Positions 1-9,200 of a stretch of 15,484 nucleotides of DNA are shown piece after piece. Source of the DNA: Zygnema cylindricum (taxonomy: Eukaryota; Streptophyta; Zygnematophyceae; Zygnematales; Zygnemataceae); the NCBI GenBank assembly GCA_037447655.1, contig JBBHKE010001606.1:136010-151493 (forward strand), in the 5' to 3' direction. Under the pieces are notes generated by a model. The model did no database searches and was not told the origin of the DNA. It was given only the letters and a program-made list of their open reading frames with translations. The translations under genes were made by a program, and so were the position numbers. Each line of letters begins with the position of its first letter. Position 1 is the first letter of the stretch.

Positions 1-530
1 CTGTCATACTTAAGAGTTTTATACTTAAGAGTTTTACGACATGCCTGTCTACGATCTCTCCGACAGGCCTTTTTACACTTAAAATAAGGGTTCCTTTCTA
101 CATCAAATATTTAGGGGGAGGGGGAGGGAGACCGTAGGAGGAGGGAGAGACGGGGTTGAAAGGGGGTGAAAAGGGGGGGCAGGGGGAGAGGCGGAGGATT
201 GCAGGAGATGAGGAGACAGGCAGAAGTGGTGAGGGGGAAAGGGAAGAAAGAGAGTGGAATGGGGACAAGGGCAAGGAGAAAGAGGAGAGGGAGAGATTAC
301 AAGGGGGAGGACATGAAGAGGTAATGTGAGGAGAAACGGAGAGAGGGGGACGGGGGGGAAAAGTGGGGGAAAGTTGGGGCAGAGAGGGAGGAGGATGCCA
401 GAGGGAGGGGGAGGGGGATTTATAAACTACATCTTTCCTTGGGAATAAAATTCACATTTTTCCGGACAGCCTCTCTAGCATCTGTCCGTACAGCATTTTG
501 AGAATTCATATTTTGAGAATTCATACTGTC
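1..530. repeat. Perfect 190-bp mirror repeat (reversed, not complemented) around a purine-rich core
   Basis: Bases 1-190 read left to right equal bases 530-341 read right to left, with no mismatch (i pairs with 531-i). The arms are not reverse complements. The outer 110 bases of each arm are ordinary mixed sequence, for example a double 15-mer ATACTTAAGAGTTTT at 6-35 and its backwards form TTTTGAGAATTCATA at 496-525. The inner parts are G/A-rich. Symmetry stops at 191/340. The left arm is cut by the window edge, so it may be longer. Related degenerate motifs (GTCCATACAG at 666, GTCCATATAG at 898) run in the right-arm sense, so the right arm is probably the original orientation (inference). 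Confidence 0.97.
113..420 (+). repeat. Polypurine (GGGGAGG-type) tract
   Basis: About 300 bases of almost pure G and A on the plus strand with many GGGG/GGGAGG runs, forming the centre of the mirror repeat. Bases 191-340 are the only part outside the mirror arms. Such tracts can form G-quadruplex or triplex DNA; nothing here shows a function. No ORF of interest. Confidence 0.9.
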
Positions 531-1320
531 TCCAAGACCTTTTCAAAAACTTAATTTTTTTGGAACAACTTTAAGAAAACCCTGAAAACTTCCCAGAAAA
601 TTTCAAAAAAATACAAAATAGAAATTTTTCAACACTTTACTTTTGTGAATAAGTTTTTAGAAGTCGTCCATACAGAATATTGATAACTCGTATCGTTCTA
701 CTTAAGAAACATAAACCAGGAAGTTTTGAGAAGCCATGAGAAAGCCTAAGAAAAAACCCTAAAAAAATCAAGAAACCTTAAAAAGCCTTTACACGTCACC
801 CTTCATCCCTCCGCCCCCTTTCACTCCTCAACCCCTTCACCTTTCACTCCCCCTTTTCACCCTTCTCTTTTGAATAACTTGTGCAGTTTTGGACTCTGTC
901 CATATAGAAACCTTAGAATCCGTACAATACCTGTACCTAAACCTTAGGGTTTAGGTCGTTGATTCAATGTTTTGTTTTTGTTTTTTATGTATTTAATTTG
1001 TTTTATTTTATTTTATTTTGTTTTTATCCGTAAAATCTCTTTCCTCCTCTTAGGAAAGCTTAACAATTATTCATGTAGGTTTTTGAGGGCTCCAGAAGTT
1101 AAAAAATTAGAAAAAAAATAAAGAAACAAATAAAAAAACTAAGAAAACAAAATGTTCACAAATCTTTCAAAGGATATTTAATTTAAAAAAAAAGACAAAT
1201 TGACACGAATGAGGTCAATTGAGTTGAAAACATAAAACTGAAAGATATTAAAAACTTTTATTCTGATTTGGTACAAATGTGAGAAAAAAGCTCTACACTT
1301 TACTGAGTGTCGGTACAGTT
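531..1320. other. Gene-free AT-rich stretch with diverged motif copies and a pyrimidine tract
   Basis: No coding signal. Two diverged relatives of the right-arm motif of the mirror repeat occur at about 660-695 and 890-930 (GTCCATACAG, GTCCATATAG, each followed by an AATATTGATAAC or AACCTTAGAATC type sequence). A/C-rich text at 580-790 contains AACCCTAAAAAA. At 795-870 there is a C/T-rich tract (CCCCCTTTCACTCC). The remainder is T-runs and A-runs. Confidence 0.6.
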
Positions 1321-1324
1321 TACA

Positions 1325-1475
1325 CATTCCAAGGAGTTTTAGGGCGTTTAAGATTTAGGGCTTTTAAACTTTAGGGTTTTTGATGTTGAGGGTTTTACTG
1401 TTCAAGGTTTTTCAAGTGGAGAGTTTTCAATGTCTAGGATTTTTCCATGACTTTAGGGATGTTAAGGTTTTTCTA
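1325..1475 (+). repeat. Degenerate telomere-like TTTAGGG repeats
   Basis: Irregular copies of TTTAGGG/TTTTAGGGC/AGGGTTTTT follow each other (TTTTAGGGCG, GATTTAGGGC, CTTTAGGGTT, GAGGGTTTTA). This resembles the plant-type telomere heptamer in scrambled form, an interstitial telomere-like array or a T/G-rich degenerate repeat. It is not a functional telomere end. Confidence 0.5.
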
Positions 1476-2077
1476 ATATTTTTTTCAAGTATTTGAAAGG
1501 TTTTGCTTTCACAAAATAGTGGTACCTAAAAGACTACTAAAAAACAAAATGTGTCCTCTTTCCCTGTCCCTCTCTCTCCCTCTCCCTCTTCCTTTCCTCC
1601 TCCCTCTTGGGATCGATCTCACTCTAATATGATAGAGTAGAATTCAAGAAACCTTACACCACCTCAAACCCTAAAGTTCTGTACTTACTATGAGGTAGAA
1701 ATTTAGAGCGTCACCTTTGCTTGTGAGGAACGGGTTTTCACGTGGATTGGCAAGGATGAGAGGATCAATGTGTTTTGGAAGATATTTCATTGTATTTCCA
1801 TGATGAAGTTTAAGATGTTTTTTGTCATGATCTATTGTTTTGTTTTTTACCTATAACTTTGCAGTATTTTTGTAATGATCAATGTCTTTTTGTTACTGAT
1901 TATGTATTAAAATTTGGGTTTTTGATTGTATATTGTGTACAAAAGTTGTCACCAAAAAATCGCATTCTGTACATGATTATCTTATTTATCAATATATATA
2001 TTGACTTATTTCTTATACATGCATAAGAAACAGAAAATCAACCCTATATTATAATTTCCATGTAATTGTTGTATATT
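1476..2077. other. Gene-free stretch; pyrimidine tract at 1550-1607
   Basis: A CT-rich microsatellite-like tract (CCCTCTCTCTCCC type) lies at 1550-1607. The rest is T-rich sequence with no ORF resembling a protein. The only ORF-like segment, at 1835-2026 plus, is Phe/Leu/Ile-rich and looks like translated T-rich DNA. Confidence 0.6.
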
Positions 2078-2257
2078 ATTGCCTTTGGGAAACAAATTGT
2101 ATTTTGCATTTGACGAATATTCTCGTACAAATATTCTCGAATGAAAAATATTTTTTAGTGACGAATATTGTTTTTTTTAATTGCCATTGGAAAAGAAATG
2201 AGGTTTTATGTCTGTCGAATAATCTCATAAATATTCTTGAATGATGAATATCTTGAT
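2078..2257. repeat. Diverged 102-bp tandem duplication
   Basis: ATTGCC at 2078 and again at 2180 start two similar units. Both run through a TTGG..AAA segment to CGAATATTCTC / CGAATAATCTC, then AAATATTCTCGAATGA / AAATATTCTTGAATGA and GAATAT. The offset is 102 bases. No coding function is evident; a 76-codon minus-strand ORF over the duplication has no recognisable domain. Confidence 0.65.
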
Positions 2258-2685
2258 ATCGATATCCAAAATTTGGTGAATATTTTTCTTGGAGAATCCA
2301 ATCCATTTCAAGATAATAAAAAAATAGAAAAAAAAACCAAGATTCTTCTGATTATAGTGCTCTCTTTAAGTTTATGTGACCAAAATATGACCTAGATTTA
2401 AGAAAGTATTGATGGTGGAAAAGAAGACTAAAAGCTATTTTTTCAGTGTCTTAATATATGTTGTTATACTGTCTTCCCAATAAAGAATAATAATGAAAAA
2501 TAATAGTTATATGTTGCATAGGAAGCTTTTTCTTCCAGAAATGTGAATCAAAAACTGGTTATCTTCAAATGAATTTTAACAAGGTTTGTCATTTCAATTA
2601 CGATTTTTTAGAAATGTATAGCATAATACACATGTCATATATGAATATAATATACTATTATGATTAATATGAATGTGAATAATAA
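2258..2685. other. AT-rich gene-free stretch
   Basis: Very AT-rich sequence without convincing ORFs, repeats or RNA genes. I see nothing in it that I can name. Confidence 0.5.
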
Positions 2686-3480
2686 ATGTCGTACACGACA
2701 ATCATTTGGACGCCTTTGTACCTTCTAAAGTGAGCTTGGGGTACACGAGTCAACACTAAACCACGTATTGTTGTTAGTGTTAATGACATTACATAGATGT
2801 CCCGTGCGCATAATACGCACGAAACGAACGCGTGAATACCATGCACGATACGCATTTAACGATGATGAAAATGTAATAAAATGCGTACCAGACTACGTAC
2901 CCGTATTTTTTCGTACATTTGCCTACTCTTCGTGCATTTCACTAATTTTAGGGTTATTTAGGGGGGTTTGAGGAATTTTAGGGTACATTCTTGTGCATTC
3001 TCATATATTTCTGTTAAACAGCCAACTTTTATTCGTACATTTACGTACAGTGACCGTATTTTTTCGTACTTTTGACGGTCATTATTTTGAGTTTTTTAGG
3101 GTATATCTTCGTTCGTTTCCGTATATCTCAGTTATACGGACTAACATCTTTCGCACATCTACGTACAGCGTCCGTATATTTCAGTACTTTTAAGGTTATT
3201 GAAGGGGAGATTTTAGGGTGTTTAGGGTACTTTCCGTGCATTTCGTATATTCCGGTAAATTACAGTACAACTGCCTTACATTATCCGTACTCTTAGGTTT
3301 TTTAGGGTGGACCTTTCGTACAATGCCGTAGGTCTCCGTATGTTTCTTGTACGGTTTAGGGTTTTTTAAGGATTTTTAGAGTTAAGGGGACGGTTTATTT
3401 TCGTACATCGTACAGCGAAAACTAACGAACGGTATGAAAGTAACGAATACTACGTAAAAATCGTAAAAAAGTACAAATTG
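2686..3480. repeat. CGTAC-rich degenerate tandem array, units of about 112-153 bp
   Basis: The text changes abruptly to words such as CGTAC, CCGTA, TACGTACAG and TTTTAGGGT. Units starting CCGTATTTTTTCGTAC recur at about 2900, 3054 and 3171 (CCGTATATTTCAGTAC), with a weaker start near 3284 (CCGTACTC). Within each unit follow TTTTAGGGT, then CGTGCATT/CGTTCGTTTCCGTATAT, then a TACGTACAG or TACAGTACA segment before the next start. At 2806-2822 and 2848-2887 there are short stem-like inverted repeats (GTGCG/CGCAC; TACGCATTT/AAATGCGTA). Overlapping ORFs here are short and in conflicting frames, so I treat them as noise. Confidence 0.6.
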
Positions 3481-4660
3481 GACAACTAGGTGACATGATA
3501 TTCGTACCTTCGATCTTTTCCTCGTTTATTATCATTGTACTAATAACACTAATTGTTTTTTTTTTTTGTTTCACCGCTAATTCTGTAGATGGATCAAAAT
3601 CGGCTGCGTCATTTGGAACCTTTTTTTTTCACTTGGAACTGATGTAGAATCAATAACAGTCTCAATAATCAACTCCACGCTAATAATTTTTTGACCCAAA
3701 AAATAATTCACGGTAAGCAGCTTTAGAGCAAACCCCTTTGCTTTTGCCTGATTGTTGCCTTTTTTGAGTGTCTTTGTTCTCCATTCCCTTGTCTATGTGT
3801 TTTAGTTTCTTTCACCTTTTTTTCCTTTTTGACTATTTCCTCCACATTGTTTTCAGTTTGGCGCCTTCCACCCCTCGACCCTGCAATATTTTCCATCGTC
3901 TATTGTAAAAAAAAAACGGGGAAAGAAAAGAGAAAGGGAGATTGTCACAGCAACACTGGAAAAGTCCATCACAATTGGCCCAAAAAACCAAAGAATTTAA
4001 ATTTCTAAAATTTCCTAAAAATAGAGTGCTTTATTTTGGATTAAGATATTTTGAGGGCGATTTCCCCCCTCAAAATTCTATACATAGTTAGTCTTTCCCT
4101 TTGGAGACATCAATAATATGATCGTCATTTGAGATATGATCGTCATTTGAGATGTTGTACAGTTTCAAACTTTGGGAAACATTTTTTTTTTATTGTTGTG
4201 TCCTCTTCTTTTCCTTTCTTCTCCTTCTTTTTTTCTCTTTTCTTGTATTTCTTTCATTTTGTATCTTCTTCTAAACATCATTATGTTTCTTAGTTAGTCT
4301 TTCCCTGTGTGTGCGTTCCTCTCAAGTTAGTTTCTTTCTACTTGCTTTCCTTTTTTTAGTAGATAGGCTTTTCCGCTGTGTTCAGTTTTTGAGGTGCGTT
4401 TTCTCATTGTTTGTTTCCTTCTTTCCCATGTACCTAGATTGTTTACTATCGCTCTCCCTCTCTCCCTCTCGTCCTCCCTCCTCTTCCACTCTTCCTCTCT
4501 TCCTCCCTCCCTCTCTCCCACTCCCTCGCCCTAGTTAAGCTGAGCAAACCCTAGAAACGCCCTAAAATACTTCTGTTCAGTTTGAAAATTAATGATTGGA
4601 AAGTCGGTGGTCAATGACATTTGTTAAAAAATTTAACACAACCAATAAGACGTCGGTCAA
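3481..4660. other. Gene-free stretch with an 18-bp direct duplication and a C/T tract
   Basis: No protein-like ORF. An 18-bp unit (ATATGATCGTCATTTGAG) is present twice in tandem at 4116-4151. TAGTTAGTCTTTCCCT occurs twice, near 4087 and 4292. A pyrimidine tract (CTCCCTCTCTCCC type) covers 4449-4530; ORFs through it on both strands are Ser/Pro/Leu or Arg/Glu low complexity. The rest is T-rich. Confidence 0.55.
4048..4076. other. Perfect 10-bp hairpin
   Basis: ATTTTGAGGG and CCCTCAAAAT are exact reverse complements separated by 9 bases. It could form a stem-loop in DNA or RNA. There is no adjacent gene to assign it to. Confidence 0.6.
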
Positions 4661-4794
4661 CAAGTTTTAAATGCTTTCGGATTTGGAAAGATATATCGCA
4701 CAGTACGGTAAGCGCTTCAATATTTTGAGAGGGAAAGGAGAAAAAAAAAAAAAGAGCAAAATTGTTTTTTTCGAGACTCTTTGTTATTTAGTTG

Positions 4795-4965
4795 CTTCTA
4801 ATACTAGTATTAATATTAATTTTAATCTTAGTATTAACATTAATATTAGTATTAATATTAGTATTAATATTAATATTGGTATTAATATTTGTATACTAAT
4901 ACAAATATTAGTATTGATATTAGCATTAATATTTATTATTGTATTTTTCATTAGCATTAATAATC
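4795..4965. repeat. Degenerate ATTAAT/ATTAGT hexamer minisatellite
   Basis: A run of imperfect hexamers (ATTAAT, ATTAGT, ATTGGT, ATTTGT). Translation gives an Asn-Ile-Ser repeat that ends in a hydrophobic stretch inside a 99-codon ORF starting at 4671. That ORF is best explained as read-through of the repeat, not a gene. Confidence 0.75.
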
Positions 4966-5250
4966 CCTAGTAGCAATGTACAAATTGTAGCCATATTCGA
5001 CAGTCGCTTACGGCTGTTTTTTTCTTTTTTTCCCTTTATTTTTAAGAGTCAAATACCATTTTCACATTAAAAAAATAATATTTTTTGCTTGAGAAATCGA
5101 GTGGTCAAAAAAATACTTTTACTTGATATGAATAACCATCAGAAATAAGCTCAAATATTCACAACTTCACATTTTAAAATCGAAAACCATAAGATACACC
5201 GTAATGAATCAACACTATTAAATTATCATTTAGTTATTTACCAGCTCGAT

Positions 5251-5518
5251 TCCATTTCCGATCCTCCGATTCCAAATCCCTTTTCTATTCCTATTCCTTT
5301 TCTTTTCCTTTCCTTTCTTACTTCCTTTTTCTTTTCCTTTCCTTCTTCCTTCTCTTTTTCTTTTTCTTTTTCTTCTTCCTTTTCTTTTTCCTTTTCATCT
5401 TCTTTTTCTATTTCCTTTTCGTTTTCCTTTTCTACTTCTCTTTTCCTTTTCCATTTTTACTTCCTTTTTCTTTTCCTTTTCTATTCCTCCCTATTTCCGA
5501 TCCTCATTTTTTTTTTGC
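5251..5518 (+). repeat. Polypyrimidine (CCTTTT/TTTTCC) tract downstream of DCD
   Basis: Nearly 270 bases of almost only C and T on the plus strand, built from TTTTCC, TTCTTCC and TTTTTC words, so the DCD-sense strand is polypurine. It begins about 140 bases past the DCD stop codon. It is flanked by TTTCCGATCCTC near both ends (about 5265 and 5495), so it may be an expanded repeat between short direct repeats. Confidence 0.85.
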
Positions 5519-5657
5519 ACCAATATACAAAAAATATGGTCAACAACGTAAATTGTCTCTTGACAAAACTACAACAAAAGACAAAAAAAATGCTCATTCT
5601 ATGTATTATGGAAAACTATCAACAAATTATCTACGGATTTTCGTTTTGTTACTTTAA

Positions 5658-5826
5658 TTAGTTAGGAATTTGAAGATGATTCCAGTCAGTTATCAAAGGT
5701 TGTAGTCGTAATATTTTATCGTACATACCTAACAAACCACCGGTGTGGATAAACAAAACTCTCCTTCGCTCCCACTCTTTTGGATTCTCAGCCATGTCCT
5801 CCAACATTCCTTTCAAGGCCTTCCCA
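5658..5826 (-). CDS. DCD: DCD exon 10 (C-terminus, [13 protein letters not shown], stop)
   Basis: It completes Ser and continues [37 protein letters not shown], ending ...HLQIPN and TAA at 5660-5658. The acceptor is GTTTTTTGGGGGAAG|T: the last AG is present, but it follows a G-run and not C/T, unlike the other introns. The C-terminus is somewhat shorter than in flowering plants. No clear AATAAA follows the stop. Confidence 0.93.
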
Positions 5827-6242
5827 CTTCCCCCAAAAAACCCAAAAGATATGGTTATTATCAATCGTAAAAGATAATACAAAAACATGTATGAAGCTTA
5901 CAATATCATTTTCAAAATTAACTTCACTAAACTATCGTTAAAATAAGAAGTTATCTTCACTAAATTGCCATTTAAGATTAAGTCCCTCCCTCCCTCCCTC
6001 CCCTCCCGAAACCTCTCTTTACTTCAGTTTTTTTGACAACTATAGACTTGATGAACTAAAACACTCGACAAACTTTTTTTTGTGATTTAAATTTGTTCTT
6101 AAGTGTCAAAATTGTTTTATCTCCATGGTCAATCGTCGAAATTTTCGTTTGGAGGCAAGAAACCAAACGGTTAAAATCATACATTTCCAATGTTATTTTG
6201 CAAAAAAAAAAGAAACATGAGAAAGAAACGTCAAATGCCCCG

Positions 6243-6273
<31 letters not shown>

Positions 6274-9200
6274 TTTCTTATTACAATGAGCAGTGTGATT
6301 GGTTGTCTATCCCACATTCTCCATATAAATCTTCCTTATGATAATAGTCTATCTTCAAATCTTTGCCTAGTAATATTAGTTGAGAAAACTATCTATCCCA
6401 TCTCTCCCATCTTAATAGAAGATAAAATCCGCGAGAAACCTCCATCATAGTGTTTTTCCTTATATGATCAAAAAGTATATTTGGAAAGAAGATGGAGGCA
6501 GAGAAAAGGAGGGAGGGAGAGAGGGAGGGAGGAGAGCGAACGAGCTATGATAACCCCATAACCCAAAGTCAACGAGCCAATAAATGCCCATAAGCCCATA
6601 AGTTCCATTAAGTCCACGTAAGGCTGTTTTGGTATATTAACGGCTTGAATAATAACATTGAAGATAGCAAAAATAATGATGATGATGCATTCTATAATAA
6701 GACATAAGACCATAAGACCATAGGCTTTATAAGCCCCGTAAGCCCCACAAGTTGCATTTAACTCCACTTTTTGTCTTGGTTTTTTAACGGCTCAATAATA
6801 GTACTGAATAATGATTATGATGATGAATAATTAGGATGATGATGATGCATTTTACAATAAGCTGTAAGGCCAGAAGCCCAGATGCCTAGAAGCCCATAAG
6901 CCTCATACATTCCAAAAAGCCCACCTCTTGTTTTGGTCATTTCTTAAGCTTAATGACGTAATGACGTTTAAAATTAGTATTAATAACAATAATACGAAAT
7001 AAAAATGGTCATGGTGACCATGACGATGATGATAAAATTGAATAATAATGATGAAAATGATGATTATGATAAAATATTGCTTTTGTAAAGATTCCCACCT
7101 ATATACTGGATCTAAAACAATTGCAGTAGTTGCCGAAATTTTGCGAACAAGTTCCAGCTCCTCTGAAGTACTTATCGCATATCCCGACCCCTTTGCCTGC
7201 GAAAAACCAGGAATAAATCGTATACAATCTAAAAACATAAATAAATCTATACTGTTTGGGACACATCGAAGAAATTGCATAACTTCGAAAATGGGAGTAA
7301 ATCGTACACAATTTGGAACATAGAGAGTAAACCGCATACAATTTGAAACATATGAAAGTGACTGGGAACAATATACAAGTATTTGTGATAAAGTAACTAT
7401 GAACATACTATATCTTCAACCCATAATGAGGCGGTAAAAAAAACACAAATAAGAGGCAGAACCACGCGGTAAAAAAGTTGAAACTAAAAACAAATATGAG
7501 CCAGAATGATTGTAGTGAAAGGTGAATTTAAGGAAACAGAAAACATATATGTAAAAGAACATATACGTAAAAGAACTCATATATATCACAGCTTTTTTCG
7601 ACCGTCTCTGTTTGGGAGACAGTGGAATGTACCAAACATTCGTTTAGAAGAGAGTAGACTTATACTAAACTTTTGCTTGGGAGAAAGAAAAAACAAACCA
7701 AATATTTATTTGGAGGAGAGAAAACTTACATTCACCATTCTCACTATGTCTCGTGACGATACTCCCGAATGAAGGCCATCCAAAAGGCCTTGAATATAGG
7801 TATAAAAATATTCGGGATCGTCACAAACACCGTACCCATGGACCTGCATTAAAACAAACATCAAATCATCCAAATGTATTAAAATCATTAAAAGTATTTT
7901 AAAGCATTAACAGTCATAAAAAAAAGAATGAAAAAGCATTAAAAAAGTAAAGTGGCATTTAAAAGCATTAAAGAGCATTGAAAAGAAGTAAAGAAGCACG
8001 GAAGCATTTAGAAGTAGTAAAAAGCAGTAAAAAGGCATTAAAAAGTGTTGAAAAGAAGTTAAACAGCCTCAAAAAGCAGCAAAAAGTATTCGAAAAACAT
8101 TTAAAAGCATAAAAGGACAGTTGATCTTTGCGAATTTTAGGATTATAGGGACATTTTTCTGGATATACATGGAAACAAAAATTATAACTTAACCATGTAA
8201 GCAAAAACTACAATTGTAAACATGTTTGCACACCAAAAAAAAAAAAAAAAAAAAAACAAAAAAATTGGGGTCAGTGTTTACCTTAGCTTTTATGCTGCTT
8301 AGGTGAGATGCAAGGGACAAACCTGCTGTGGTCCCACCGCTAAACCATAAACAAAAAAAAGAAAAAAAAAAGCATATCTTTTTAAAATTCCCTCACTCAC
8401 ATGAAAAAAAAGAATAACAACTTAAACCAAAATTGACAAACAAGCCTTAACTCAAACTTAACTTGAGATTAATCTTCAGTTGCAATAAATAAGAGGGGAG
8501 TTATGTATGTGGGAGCAAAGTGTCATAGTAATTATACAAGAAATGTATAAATATAAAAACTTACACCTTTTTTTACGATCATTTACAGTGGCATGTATAA
8601 ATCCCACATATATATTCAATTAGGCTTATATTTTATTCTTATATTGGAATATATCACGAGTAACATACGACAAAAAGATGAATCGGCCTAGGTAATAACC
8701 ATACAAAAAATAATAAGTTTTACACACAAATCATCTTTATTTCAACCACGATTCATTAAATAAAACGTCATAAATGGAGATGGAAGTAGAAACAATAATA
8801 GAAACCAACAGTAGAAACCCAAAATACCCAATTTTTTCAATTATAAGCCTTAAAAGATCTAAAGCCTAAGAAAGAAAACCGATTGATTTGATTCCGGATC
8901 TCAAGTGTCTCTTGCGAATGCCTTAACCCAAAATGTCAACAAAATTTATGACCTTATAGAATACATAAGAGCAAAATAAAGGGTATTTCATCTGCCCCAA
9001 AGGAGAATTGAGGAGGATCCTAAAACAACTTTTAGTAGTAGTGCATTATTATAGACTTGGAGGGATAAACTGAGTACTGTATTTAACTCAATTTTTACTT
9101 TTTGGTGTTAATGATGAGAGAAATGTTCTTCACTCACCATGTTGCTCAAAAACCAACATCATATCAAGAGAAAATAAACATAAAACATCGATTTAAAATC

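Noticed and set aside
1-530. Reading the 1-530 structure as an ordinary inverted repeat or foldback transposon
   Set aside because: The arms match only when reversed without complementing, so they cannot base-pair with each other as a hairpin.
1325-3400. A chromosome end (telomere)
   Set aside because: TTTAGGG motifs are scattered and degenerate, without a perfect tandem run, and unique sequence lies on both sides.
4671-4970. 99-codon plus-strand ORF with an Asn-Ile-Ser repeat
   Set aside because: It is the translation of an ATTAAT/ATTAGT hexamer tract followed by AT-rich DNA; no domain and no splice context.
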